Assembly: GCA_022776445.1 (NCBI GenBank)
Contig: JALFHZ010000037.1
Span: 1 to 51,615 of the forward strand
Reading direction: 5' to 3'
Length of the DNA stretch: 51,615 bases
From: Lachnospiraceae bacterium
GTDB taxonomy: Bacteria > Bacillota > Clostridia > Lachnospirales > Lachnospiraceae
The notes beneath the pieces were generated by a model. That model worked only from the letters and a program-made list of their open reading frames with translations. It ran no database searches and was not told the origin of the DNA. Both the position numbers and the translations under genes were made by a program. Numbering within the stretch: the first letter of the stretch is position 1; each line of letters begins with the position of its first letter. Below are positions 29,923 through 39,421 of this stretch, piece after piece.

Positions 29923-30597
29923 CTATTGATAATACGAAAGTTTCTTCTCCGCATACTCCATGGCCATAGCCACAACCAGATTAAAAACATAATAAAATAC
30001 TCCTGCGGCGATGAACGGAATCATCGAAGTCTGTGAAGAAGCCAGCGCCTTGGCAATCGTAAACATCTCCAGAACAGCGATGGTAAATGCCAGAGACGTA
30101 TCCTTGACCAGCGTAATCACCTCATTGGTAATCGAAGGTAAAATCCGTTTGACCACCTGAGGAAGAATGATTTTAAAAAATGTCTGATTTTTACTGTATC
30201 CCAGAAGCTTTGCCGCCTCATACTGTCCCACCGGCATGGACTGGATGCCGCTGCGGTAGATCTCCGCAAAATATGCTGCATAGTTGATCACAAATCCAAT
30301 CAGCGCCGCAATCAGGCGGTAACTGTTGCTGACCTTGATTCCAAACAGATAATAAGGCCCAAAATATACAACCATCAGCTGAAGCATCAGAGGCGTACCG
30401 CGCATGATCGAAATATACGCTTTTACCAATCCCTGAATTACTTTGTTCTTCGACATGCGCCCGAAAGCAATAACCATTCCAAGCGGCAGAGAAAAAATAA
30501 GAGTCACCATAAAAATCTGAATGCTGACAAACATTCCTCCGGCTAATTGTGATATCATTTTTGCGAGTGTCATTGTTTTCTCTGCTCCTTTTTCCAT
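29923..30597 (-). CDS. Amino acid ABC transporter permease
   Basis: GTPLMLQLMVVYFG...YAAYFAEIYRSGIQSMPVGQYEAAKLLGYSKNQTFFKIILPQ (HisM/GlnP-type). Confidence 0.93.
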   Translation of the reverse strand: MEKGAEKTMTLAKMISQLAGGMFVSIQIFMVTLIFSLPLGMVIAFGRMSKNKVIQGLVKAYISIMRGTPLMLQLMVVYFGPYYLFGIKVSNSYRLIAALIGFVINYAAYFAEIYRSGIQSMPVGQYEAAKLLGYSKNQTFFKIILPQVVKRILPSITNEVITLVKDTSLAFTIAVLEMFTIAKALASSQTSMIPFIAAGVFYYVFNLVVAMAMEYAEKKLSYYQ

Positions 30598-30675
30598 TCT
30601 CTTTTGACTGAAACTGCCGCTCCGTGAAACGCGGAGCGGCGGTCTTAATCAGTCTTCGTTAACTTTTATCAATTC

Positions 30676-31554
30676 TTACTTGCCGATCGTAGTAACATCG
30701 CGGCCAAACCATTTATCAGAGATCTCTGCCATGGTACCGTCTGCAGCCATCTCTTCCAGAGTTGCCTGAACTTTGTCTCTCAGTTCTTCGTTGCCCTTCT
30801 TAAAGCCAACGCCATACTCCTCAGATGCCAGGGTCTCATCCAGGATCACATAAGCATCTCCGTCTTCTCTCTGCTCCAGCTGATAACCGGCTACGATCAC
30901 ATCCATCGCAATTGCATCTACTGCACCCATTTCCAGATCCATAAATGCGGTATTGTAATCCGGGGTTGTCTGCAGCGTGCCAAAGCTTCCGGCAAGTTCC
31001 TGATTGTCCTTCAATGCTGCTTCAGCAGAAGAATCCGCCTGAACCTCAACTACTTTACCTGCAAGATGAGCCAATGTCTTAATTCCGGATTCGGCAGATA
31101 CTACAAATACCTGACTGTTGTCCATATACGGTTCACTCCAGGTGTATGCATCCTCACGACCATTGATTGTAAAGCCGTTCCAGATACAGTCAATCGTACC
31201 GGAATTCAGCTCCATATCCTTGGAATCCCATGCGATCGGCTGCGGAACAAATTCCAGTCCAAGGCGATTCGCTACCTCCTTCGCCAGTTCCAGATCAAAA
31301 CCAGTGTACTCACCATCATCTCCTACAAACCCCATCGGAGGGAAGTCCTGATCAAAACCAACGGTAAAGGTGCCGCCTGCTGCTTCTGCCTTTGTCTCAG
31401 CCTCAGATGCTGCCGTGGTCTCTTCTGCCGTAGTTGCCGCTTCTGTCGCTGCCTCTGCTGCAGCTGCAGTAGTCTCTGCCGGTTTGCTTCCGCATGCGGT
31501 TAAGGATGCTGCCATAACGCCTGCTAATAATAAACTGAATACTTTTTTCTTCAT
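30676..31554 (-). CDS. Polar amino acid ABC transporter substrate-binding lipoprotein
   Basis: Lipobox LTACGSK; FTVGFDQDFPPMGFVGDDGEYTGFDLELAKEVANRLG. Confidence 0.93.
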   Translation of the reverse strand: MKKKVFSLLLAGVMAASLTACGSKPAETTAAAAEAATEAATTAEETTAASEAETKAEAAGGTFTVGFDQDFPPMGFVGDDGEYTGFDLELAKEVANRLGLEFVPQPIAWDSKDMELNSGTIDCIWNGFTINGREDAYTWSEPYMDNSQVFVVSAESGIKTLAHLAGKVVEVQADSSAEAALKDNQELAGSFGTLQTTPDYNTAFMDLEMGAVDAIAMDVIVAGYQLEQREDGDAYVILDETLASEEYGVGFKKGNEELRDKVQATLEEMAADGTMAEISDKWFGRDVTTIGK

Positions 31555-31638
31555 AATTGTCGCTCCTCCTTTTGCCTCGCCGTTCTGCGTTGCTCTACCA
31601 TAGTAGCATACTAAAGTATTTATGTCCAGTCTTTTCCT

Positions 31639-32517
31639 TTACTTTCCCCGAAATTCTTTCCTGGCCAACTCAATCAGCTGTCTGGTACCTGCCGATAGTT
31701 TTCGATTGGCATTCCAGATCAGCAGAATCTGAATTTCAGAACAATCACGAACAGGAATCTTCGTAATTTTCCGGCTTTCATCCATAACGTCATCAAAAAA
31801 GAAAGTTGCCGCCGCATTGCTCTCTACCATTCTCTGAATCGCAGCAATCTGATTGGTCTTCACAATTACATTCGGACTCTGATCCATTTTTTTATAGCAG
31901 CGGTAAATATAACTGGTCAGAAAAGAATCCTCCGGCAGCAAAGCAAGCGGTATATCTGCAATATCCTCAAGAGATACTTCCCTGCATCGGGCCAGCGGAT
32001 GATCCGCAGATACATAAAAATAAAAATTTCTGGAACATAAATCACAGGAACGAAAAGAAGGCCCCAGCGACTGATCGGAAGAAACCATGGCTGCGTCCAG
32101 CGTTCCCTCCAGTATCATCGCCTTATTGGTCAGCGTTCCATTCTCGACCATCTGAAGCCTGCTCTCCGGATATTCTTTACAAAATGCGGCAAATAACTGC
32201 GGAAATACTATAGCAGACAACATGTAGGGGACACCCAGTTTGATACTGTGCTTTGCACTTCCCATTTCCCGCATCTGTTCACAGAACGAATCTGCATGTT
32301 CCAGCAATTTTTCTGATTCCTCCAGAAAAATCTTTCCCTGTTCTGTCAGGGCAATTCCTTTACTCCGACGATAAAATAACGTAATTCCAAACTCTTCTTC
32401 CAGCTCGTGTATGGCATTGGAAAGACTGGGCTGTGATACATGAAGCTCAGCAGCTGCCCGCGTCATATTATAATACTTACACACCGCCTGAAAATATTTC
32501 AATTGCATCAGCCTCAT
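31639..32517 (-). CDS. LysR family transcriptional regulator
   Basis: MQLKYFQAVCKYYNMTRAAAELHVSQPSLSNAIHELEEEFGITLFYRR. Confidence 0.93.
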   Translation of the reverse strand: MRLMQLKYFQAVCKYYNMTRAAAELHVSQPSLSNAIHELEEEFGITLFYRRSKGIALTEQGKIFLEESEKLLEHADSFCEQMREMGSAKHSIKLGVPYMLSAIVFPQLFAAFCKEYPESRLQMVENGTLTNKAMILEGTLDAAMVSSDQSLGPSFRSCDLCSRNFYFYVSADHPLARCREVSLEDIADIPLALLPEDSFLTSYIYRCYKKMDQSPNVIVKTNQIAAIQRMVESNAAATFFFDDVMDESRKITKIPVRDCSEIQILLIWNANRKLSAGTRQLIELARKEFRGK

Positions 32518-32654
32518 GGATAACCTCCTGCTGCAAGATATTCGTTTTGGCTATATCATAGAAAAATTTAACTATTGGACACGAAACGCACCATTTTGTA
32601 AACTAGTATAAAACAGAAACGAGAATGTTTCAACACAACCGGAAGGAGGAACAC

Positions 32655-33215
32655 ATGAATCGAAAATTATGGACACTTTTTAAAACCTGCTTCTTCATCA
32701 GCGCCTGCACATTCGGAGGCGGCATGGTTATCATCTCTATGCTTCAGAAAAAATTTGTAGAAGAGCTGCACTGGATTGAACAGGATGAAATTATGGATAT
32801 GGTAGCAATTGCACAGTCCTGCCCCGGTGTCATGGCAGTAAATACTTCGATTATCATCGGCTATCATATCGCCGGGATGTTGGGAGCCATTCTCACAATG
32901 TTCGGAACCATCCTGCCGCCCATGATCATCCTGTCAATCATTTCTTTATTTTATGTTCAGTTTCGTAACAATCTTATCATTGCACTGATCTTAAAAGGAA
33001 TGCAGGCAGGTGTTGCGGCAGTCATGATTCATGTAGCGGCAACCATGATGAAAAATGTATTAAAAGACAAAAAGCTTTTATCTCTGCTTATGCTGATCGG
33101 TGCATCCGCTGCTGCAATCGTACTTCAGATCGATATTATTTTCATTCTGATCGTCTGCGGCATCATCGGCGGAACATCTGTATGGATAAGTGAAAAACGA
33201 GGTGAAAAAATATGA
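32655..33215 (+). CDS. Chromate transporter family protein, half-size subunit 1
   Basis: FKTCFFISACTFGGGMVIISMLQKKFVEELHWIEQDEIMDMVAIAQSCPGVMAVNTSIIIGY; ATG at 32655 preceded by ggaaggagga. Confidence 0.9.
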   Translation: MNRKLWTLFKTCFFISACTFGGGMVIISMLQKKFVEELHWIEQDEIMDMVAIAQSCPGVMAVNTSIIIGYHIAGMLGAILTMFGTILPPMIILSIISLFYVQFRNNLIIALILKGMQAGVAAVMIHVAATMMKNVLKDKKLLSLLMLIGASAAAIVLQIDIIFILIVCGIIGGTSVWISEKRGEKI

Positions 33216-33784
33216 TTTATCTGAAATTACTCCAAACCTTTCTCCTGATCGGTCTGTTCAGCTTTGGCGGCGGATATGCTTCCATGGAATTGATTCGCAC
33301 CCGGGTGGTTGCCCAGCAGCACTGGATGACAGATGCAGAATTTACAGATATCATTTCCATTGCTGAAATGACTCCGGGACCGCTTGGAATCAATATTGCT
33401 TCCTTCGTTGGAACAAGAACTGCAGGAATCCGGGGTACTTTGATCGCAACCATCGCCTACGCACTGCCGGCTATGGTGATCGTTATGATTCTGGCTAATG
33501 TATATGATCGTTATCGCTCATTACATGGGATCCAGGGAGTCCTGAAAGGCTTGCGTCCAGCGGTTGCAGCCATGGTGCTGGCAGCTGCTCTCAAACTGAC
33601 CGGCAGCGCATGGTGGGGCGGACTGGAACAGATCAGCATCCCTAATACCAACTGGATCTCCATCCCGGTTTCTCTTGCGATGCTGATACTCCTCTGCAAA
33701 AAGAAACTTGGACCTATGCAGGCAATTCTTTCCAGCGGAGTAATCGGAGCAATACTCTATGCAATGCTTGGTATTGTACCGTAA
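33212..33784 (+). CDS. Chromate transporter family protein, half-size subunit 2
   Basis: LIGLFSFGGGYASMELIRTRVV...MTPGPLGINIASFVG; 4-bp overlap with subunit 1. Confidence 0.9.
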   Translation: MIYLKLLQTFLLIGLFSFGGGYASMELIRTRVVAQQHWMTDAEFTDIISIAEMTPGPLGINIASFVGTRTAGIRGTLIATIAYALPAMVIVMILANVYDRYRSLHGIQGVLKGLRPAVAAMVLAAALKLTGSAWWGGLEQISIPNTNWISIPVSLAMLILLCKKKLGPMQAILSSGVIGAILYAMLGIVP

Positions 33785-33828
33785 CCCTTCAGCACTGCGC
33801 CGAACCATACAATGCGTCAATATCACAA

Positions 33829-33870
33829 GCAGCCCCCGGGGCGTCATGCACTCCCGGGGGCTGCTCATTT
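33829..33870. terminator. Intrinsic terminator
   Basis: CAGCCCCCGGG ... CCCGGGGGCTG between convergent genes. Confidence 0.8.
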
Positions 33871-33886
33871 TATAACTTTCTGTCTC

Positions 33887-36496
33887 TTATTTTCCGTAAT
33901 AAGCTCTCAGATACATTTCCTTGATCTCACTCATCAGCGGGTATCTCGGGTTTGCACCGGTGCACTGATCATCGAATGCCTGCTCAACCATTGCATCCAG
34001 CGTATCCAGGAAGTATTTCTCATCCACGCCGTACTCAGCGATCGTCTTCTTCACACCACCTGCAGCCTTCAGTTCCTCGATCTTATCGATCAGTTTCTTC
34101 ACAGCTTCCTCATCGTTTGCAGCCTGAATGCCTACAAAACGTGCACACTCCGCATAACGGGCTCTGGTGTGCGGATACTGATACTGGGAGAAGGTTCCCA
34201 TCTTTCTCGGGCATTCTGCAGAGTTATATTCTACAACCAGAGAAATCAACAGTGCATTTGCAATACCATGAGGAAGATGATGGAATGCGCCCAGCTTATG
34301 CGCCATAGAATGGCAAACACCCAGGAATGCATTTGCAAACGCCATACCGGCCATACAGGAAGCGTCAGCCATCTTTGCACGTGCCTCTACGTTGCTGCCG
34401 TCATTGTAGCAGGTCGGCAGATACTCAAACACATTCTTCATTGCTTTCAGTGCCAGACCATCCGTGTAATCGGTAGCCATTACAGAAGCATATGCCTCCA
34501 GAGCATGCGTCAGAACATCCACGCCAGATGCGCTGGTCAGACCCTTCGGCTGGCTCATCATATTATCGGTATCCACGATTGACATGTTCGGCAGCAGCTG
34601 ATAGTCAGCCAGCGGATATTTCACACCGGTCTCCTGATCGGTGATAACAGCGAACGGAGTTACCTCAGAACCGGTACCGGAAGAAGTCGGGATTGCTACA
34701 AAATATGCTTTCTCACCCATCTTCGGGAAGGTGTACACACGTTTCCGGATATCGATAAAACGCATTGCCATATCCTGGAAATCTACTTCCGGATGCTCAT
34801 ACATTACCCACATGATCTTACCGGCATCCATTGCGGAACCGCCGCCCAGTGCGATGATCACATCCGGCTGGAATGCAGTCATAGCCTTTGCGCCTTCCAT
34901 TGCGTTAGCCAGAGTCGGATCCGGCTGAACATTGGAGAAGCACTGATATACGATGCCCATCTCATCCAGCTTGTCGGTAATCGGTTTGGTATAACCATTC
35001 ATATACAGGAAGGAGTCGGTTACGATGAAGGCTCTCTTCTTGCCCATAACGTCTTTCAGCTCGCTCAGAGCTACCGGCATACAGCCTTTCTTAAAGTAAA
35101 CCTTCTCAGGTGCGCGGAACCACAGCATGTTCTCTCTCCTCTCAGCTACAGTCTTAATGTTCAGCAGATGCTTCACGCCTACGTTTTCGGATACGGAGTT
35201 GCCGCCCCAGGAACCGCAGCCCAGTGTCAGAGACGGAGCCAGCTTGAAGTTATACAGATCGCCGATACCGCCGTGAGAAGAAGGAGTATTGATCAGAATA
35301 CGGCAGGTCTTCATTGCCTCCGCATGCTTCATAATCTTTTCCTTCTCATTGACATTCACATAGAGAGAAGACGTATGTCCATAACCACCATCTGCAACCA
35401 GACGCTCTGCTTTTGCAATTGCCTCATCAAAAGTCTCAGCCTTGTACATAGCCAGTACCGGAGACAGCTTTTCATGAGCAAACTCCTCACTGATATCTAC
35501 AGATTCTACTTCACCAATCAGAATCTTGGTATCTTCCGGAACCTCAACACCTGCGAGCTGAGCAATTCTGTGAGCACTCTGTCCAACGATTTTTGCATTC
35601 AGTGCACCGTTGATCAGGATTGTCTTTCTTACCTTTTCGATCTCTTCCGGTTTCAGGAAATAACATCCGCGGTAAGCAAATTCCTTCTTCACTTCCTCAT
35701 AAATCGGAGCCAGTACGGTTACAGACTGCTCAGATGCACAAATCATACCATTATCAAAGGTTTTGGAATGAATGATGGAGTTGACTGCCATCTTGATATC
35801 TGCCGTATCATCAATGATAACCGGGGTATTGCCTGCGCCTACACCCAGAGCCGGCTTGCCGGAGGAATAAGCTGCCTTTACCATACCAGGGCCACCGGTA
35901 GCCAGAATGATATCCGCATCCTTCATAACTGTGTTGGTCAGTTCCAGAGACGGAACATCAATCCAGCCGATGATGCCTTCTGGTGCTCCTGCTTTGACTG
36001 CCGCTTCCAGAACAACCTTTGCTGCTGCGATCGTTGAATTCTTAGCACGCGGATGTGGGGAAATAATGATTGCATTTCTGGTTTTCAAACAGATCAGTGT
36101 TTTAAAAATTGCGGTAGAAGTCGGGTTGGTCGTCGGGATAACCGCTGCAACCAGACCGATCGGCTCTGCAATCTTTTTGATTCCGTATGCCTTGTCTTCC
36201 TCGATCACGCCGCAGGTTTTTGTATTTTTGTATGCGTTATGGATATGCTCTGCAGCATAGTTGTTTTTGATCACTTTATCTTCTACAATACCCATGCCGG
36301 TTTCTGCCACAGCCATCTTAGCCAGCGGGATTCTCATCTTATTTGCTGCGGTTGCAGCCGCGGTGAAAATCTTATCAACTTGCTCCTGAGTAAATGTTGC
36401 AAATACCTTCTGCGCTTCACGCATTGCCTGCATTTTTGCTTCCAATGCTTCTACGTTGTCAATTACTTCCGGAACTGCAGTCTCATTCTTTGCCAT
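33887..36496 (-). CDS. adhE: Bifunctional acetaldehyde-CoA/alcohol dehydrogenase
   Basis: 869 aa, ALDH plus Fe-ADH fusion; GCGSWGGNSVSENVGVKHLLNIKTVAERRENMLWFRAPEKVYFK. Confidence 0.96.
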   Translation of the reverse strand: MAKNETAVPEVIDNVEALEAKMQAMREAQKVFATFTQEQVDKIFTAAATAANKMRIPLAKMAVAETGMGIVEDKVIKNNYAAEHIHNAYKNTKTCGVIEEDKAYGIKKIAEPIGLVAAVIPTTNPTSTAIFKTLICLKTRNAIIISPHPRAKNSTIAAAKVVLEAAVKAGAPEGIIGWIDVPSLELTNTVMKDADIILATGGPGMVKAAYSSGKPALGVGAGNTPVIIDDTADIKMAVNSIIHSKTFDNGMICASEQSVTVLAPIYEEVKKEFAYRGCYFLKPEEIEKVRKTILINGALNAKIVGQSAHRIAQLAGVEVPEDTKILIGEVESVDISEEFAHEKLSPVLAMYKAETFDEAIAKAERLVADGGYGHTSSLYVNVNEKEKIMKHAEAMKTCRILINTPSSHGGIGDLYNFKLAPSLTLGCGSWGGNSVSENVGVKHLLNIKTVAERRENMLWFRAPEKVYFKKGCMPVALSELKDVMGKKRAFIVTDSFLYMNGYTKPITDKLDEMGIVYQCFSNVQPDPTLANAMEGAKAMTAFQPDVIIALGGGSAMDAGKIMWVMYEHPEVDFQDMAMRFIDIRKRVYTFPKMGEKAYFVAIPTSSGTGSEVTPFAVITDQETGVKYPLADYQLLPNMSIVDTDNMMSQPKGLTSASGVDVLTHALEAYASVMATDYTDGLALKAMKNVFEYLPTCYNDGSNVEARAKMADASCMAGMAFANAFLGVCHSMAHKLGAFHHLPHGIANALLISLVVEYNSAECPRKMGTFSQYQYPHTRARYAECARFVGIQAANDEEAVKKLIDKIEELKAAGGVKKTIAEYGVDEKYFLDTLDAMVEQAFDDQCTGANPRYPLMSEIKEMYLRAYYGK

Positions 36497-36581
36497 TCTT
36501 TTCTCTCCTCCTATTACTTTTGCATGAATTTATAGTTTCGATATTTTTTTAACAATTTAATTCTAACTGCATTATAACTAA

Positions 36582-36599
36582 TTGTTAAATAATTGTCAA
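36582..36599. promoter_or_regulatory. Candidate Rex operator upstream of adhE
   Basis: TTGTTAAATAATTGTCAA, imperfect match to the known Rex consensus TTGTTAANNNNTTAACAA. Confidence 0.4.
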
Positions 36600-36713
36600 C
36601 CAACAGATTGCTATATTTTTAACGATATATGTTTCTGTTTTTGTTCTTTTTCACAAAACAAAAAAATAACCCATCCATTTATCAATCAATGAACAGGTTA
36701 TCTTTTTATTTTC

Positions 36714-36959
36714 TTATTCATCTGGATCCAGATTATCAAACAACTCTGAATCATAAAACTCCCGAATCGTGATACCCAACCCATCTGCAATCTTATTGAT
36801 GTTCACAATTCCTGGATTTTTGCTCTTTCCATTCACAATACTTTTATAAGTAGATGCCGGCATTCCTGCTTTATAGCTGACGTAATATCCACTCACATTT
36901 TTCTGTTTGCACAACTCTGCAATCCGGTAACTGGTAGCTTCACATATCGTCATATCCAT
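36714..36959 (-). CDS. XRE family helix-turn-helix regulator
   Basis: 81 aa; RIAELCKQKNVSGYYVSYKAGMPASTYKSIVNGKSKNPGIVNINKIADGLGITI. Confidence 0.85.
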   Translation of the reverse strand: MDMTICEATSYRIAELCKQKNVSGYYVSYKAGMPASTYKSIVNGKSKNPGIVNINKIADGLGITIREFYDSELFDNLDPDE

Positions 36960-37140
36960 CCTCTCCTTTACAGAGTCTAGTTTAGTCGAATTTTGTCGTC
37001 TACTAGGTCGATATAATGTCTAATAAGCTAACAATACCAAAATTTTCCAAATAACAATAATATTTATAAATGGAGTATACAATATATAATTGTTTTACTT
37101 TCTGCAGTTGTATAATCATGATCCTTTCTAAAATATTCTA

Positions 37141-37200
37141 ATCGAGTAGGAGGCGGTGACTAACCGCCGTCCTCACACCGGACATACGGTTCGCGTTTCC
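37141..37200 (-). repeat. Group II intron 3'-end remnant (domain V/VI-like)
   Basis: Minus strand GAACCGTATGTCCGGTGTGAGGACGGCGGTTAGTCACCGCCTCCTACTCGATT; same 3' terminus CTACTCGATT as the intron ending near 41800. Confidence 0.6.
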
Positions 37201-37225
37201 GACGTTTTCAATAGGGGACCACAGC

Positions 37226-37471
37226 TTTCTTCTGGAAATCAAATGCCGGGTCTCTCCTGACAATGTCATCCTCATCGGCAAAACAGAGTATGAAGTGCAC
37301 TACCGCTATGCAAAACAGCGTATCCGGCTGCGCTATTTTCCTGATATGGAAAAAGTCTTCGTTGTAGTACCCTCAGGGAAACTTACTCCGATCCGTTTAC
37401 TGAACAAACAGGAGAACGCCCTCGTGAAACGGGAACGTGTCCGCTTAAGTGATGGAGGTGACCAGACATGA
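37226..37471 (+). pseudogene. C-terminal remnant of a Mu/Tn7-type DDE transposase subunit
   Basis: FLLEIKCRVSPDNVILIGKTEYEVHYRYAKQRIRLRYFPDMEKVFVVVPSGKLTPIRLLNKQENALVKRERVRLSDGGDQT*. Confidence 0.6.
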
Positions 37472-37860
37472 TGGATTACACTGCCCGTTACGGACTTGAA
37501 TTCCTTCCGTAGTAAAGCTCCGCCTTGATTACCTTGGCAGCACAAAGGGATTCGATATCCTCACCGGCGAACCGGGACGGGGCAAGTCAACTGCCGCGAG
37601 GGTGTGAGCCTCTTCCCTCAATCACTCTCTTTTCAAAGTGACTGATAACAGCCTTTCCTCCCTGACGGTTTTGGATTTCTACCGGCAGATTGCTTCCGGA
37701 CTGGGTGCTGACCCCAGTTTTCGAAAAAATTAACAATGTCCAGCGTAAAATCAAGAGCTGTGCTCTGGAAAAGCGTATCACACCGGTGATCATCATTGAC
37801 GAAGCTGACATGCTCAGCCACAAGGTCCTGTCCGACCTGCACAGTATTAGCATGCAAAAA
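37468..37860 (+). pseudogene. Frameshifted, truncated AAA ATPase (TniB/ExeA-like transposition ATPase)
   Basis: MMDYTARYGLEF; ILTGEPGRGKSTAA (Walker A); SLTVLDFYRQIASGLG; KRITPVIIIDEADMLSHKVLSDL (Walker B) spread over shifted frames. Confidence 0.65.
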
Positions 37861-37912
37861 AATAGCCTCTGCATAGTAATATGCAAAGACTATTTGATAA
37901 TTCTGATTTTTT

Positions 37913-38428
37913 CTACAATGGTTTCTCTTTATATCCAAGTGCCTGTTCCAGCGCCTCTTTTTCTTCACTGCCAAGTGCAACTTCTGTCTCTCCGCGATCA
38001 ATTTCCTTCAGATACAGGAAGCACCCCTCTCTGCTGTGCACAGAGTTTATTACAAAACCGCTGTTGGTATAATCCAGCATTGCAAGTGCAAAACTGAGAT
38101 TTCCTCCCATACCTTTAAATGCGTTATACTTTACCATACCAAATTTCTGAAACGCTGCTCTGCTGTTCTTGTTTGCAATGCGAATCGAATCTTTATTTGC
38201 TCGATCCTGTGAACGCAGCTCTGTGATATCATCCAGCTGTTTCATAATAAGATCTTCCAGGGTCTCCGCATCTTTCCCGCGCATAAAAATATCATAACGG
38301 CGGTACAATTTTCTGATCTTAAAAATACATACGATCACAATAATTAACAGAATCACAGTCAAAATCGCCTGAGCAATCAAAATATAGATCGGATCAAATC
38401 CAAGATTATTTAAAATACTTCCTTCCAT
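37913..38428 (-). CDS. DUF4446 family protein
   Basis: 171 aa; FQKFGMVKYNAFKGMGGNLSFALAMLDYTNSGFVINSVHSREGCFLYLKEI; next to parB. Confidence 0.85.
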   Translation of the reverse strand: MEGSILNNLGFDPIYILIAQAILTVILLIIVIVCIFKIRKLYRRYDIFMRGKDAETLEDLIMKQLDDITELRSQDRANKDSIRIANKNSRAAFQKFGMVKYNAFKGMGGNLSFALAMLDYTNSGFVINSVHSREGCFLYLKEIDRGETEVALGSEEKEALEQALGYKEKPL

Positions 38429-38461
38429 CCTGCAGCTTCACTCCCATCCTTTATGTATCGG

Positions 38462-39421
38462 TTATCGGATAGATTCAATCAGTTCTACAATTCTCTCCAG
38501 TTCAGATTCTGAGTAATATTCGATTTCAATTCTTCCCTTATTCTTATCTTTTCTGCTGATATTGACTTTAGTACCCATGATAGATTTCATACGGTCTTCC
38601 AGATCCCGGAATATCAGTTCCAGTGCTTCATCCTGCTGATTCTCCTTTTTTTTGCGCGGTTCTTTGCCCATTGCTTTCACAAGCTTTTCTACTTCACGCA
38701 CACTCAGACGCTCCTTCTCGATGCGCTGCGCAATTTGAAGCTGCACCTCCCCATCTTCAATTCCGAGAAGCGCTCTTGCATGACCGCTGGTGATCTGACC
38801 GCTCATCAGCATTTTCTGAACTTCTTCACAAAGATTCAGCAAACGAACACTGTTTGTGATTGTCGTTCTGTTCTTGGAAACGCGGTCTGCAATCTCCTCC
38901 TGCGTCAGATGAAATTCCTGCATCAGACGTTGATAAGCCATTGCTTCCTCAATTGGATTCAGGTCCTCTCTCTGCACATTTTCAATCAGGGAAATCTCAA
39001 CTGCCTGCTGTGCGTTATATTCCCGAATTACAACCGGCACTTCCTTGAGACCGGCCATTTTGGCAGCGCGCCAGCGCCGTTCTCCCGCGATGATCTCATA
39101 GTAATCGCCTTTTTTCTGCACAAGAAGCGGCTGAAGAATGCCATACTGGCGGATGGAATCTGCAAGCTCCTTCATCTGCTCTTCATTAAAATCCTTGCGC
39201 GGCTGTTCCTGACTCGGTTCTATTCTGGTTATTTTTAATTGTATTTCCCCAGTTTTATTCTTTTCTTTTTTCTGCGCTTCTTCCTGTCCTGGTGCTGCAC
39301 TGCCGTGCTCTGCTTCTGAACTCTCCGCATGTTCCTCGTTAACTTCCTGAACTACTTCATCACCAAAAAAGGCACCCAAACCTTTACCTAATCCTCTTTT
39401 CATTTTTGCCATATCATTCAC
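38462..39421 (-). CDS. parB: Chromosome partitioning protein ParB
   Basis: GLGKGLGAFFG; GERRWRAAKMAGLKEVPVVIRE; LIENVQREDLNPIEEA. Confidence 0.96.
   Translation of the reverse strand: MNDMAKMKRGLGKGLGAFFGDEVVQEVNEEHAESSEAEHGSAAPGQEEAQKKEKNKTGEIQLKITRIEPSQEQPRKDFNEEQMKELADSIRQYGILQPLLVQKKGDYYEIIAGERRWRAAKMAGLKEVPVVIREYNAQQAVEISLIENVQREDLNPIEEAMAYQRLMQEFHLTQEEIADRVSKNRTTITNSVRLLNLCEEVQKMLMSGQITSGHARALLGIEDGEVQLQIAQRIEKERLSVREVEKLVKAMGKEPRKKKENQQDEALELIFRDLEDRMKSIMGTKVNISRKDKNKGRIEIEYYSESELERIVELIESIR

Noticed and set aside
34793-36037. 414-aa plus-strand ORF
   Set aside because: Antisense to adhE, no recognisable domain.
37333-37545. 70-aa minus-strand ORF and other small ORFs around 37333-38001
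   Set aside because: Antisense of transposase/ATPase remnants; no independent support.
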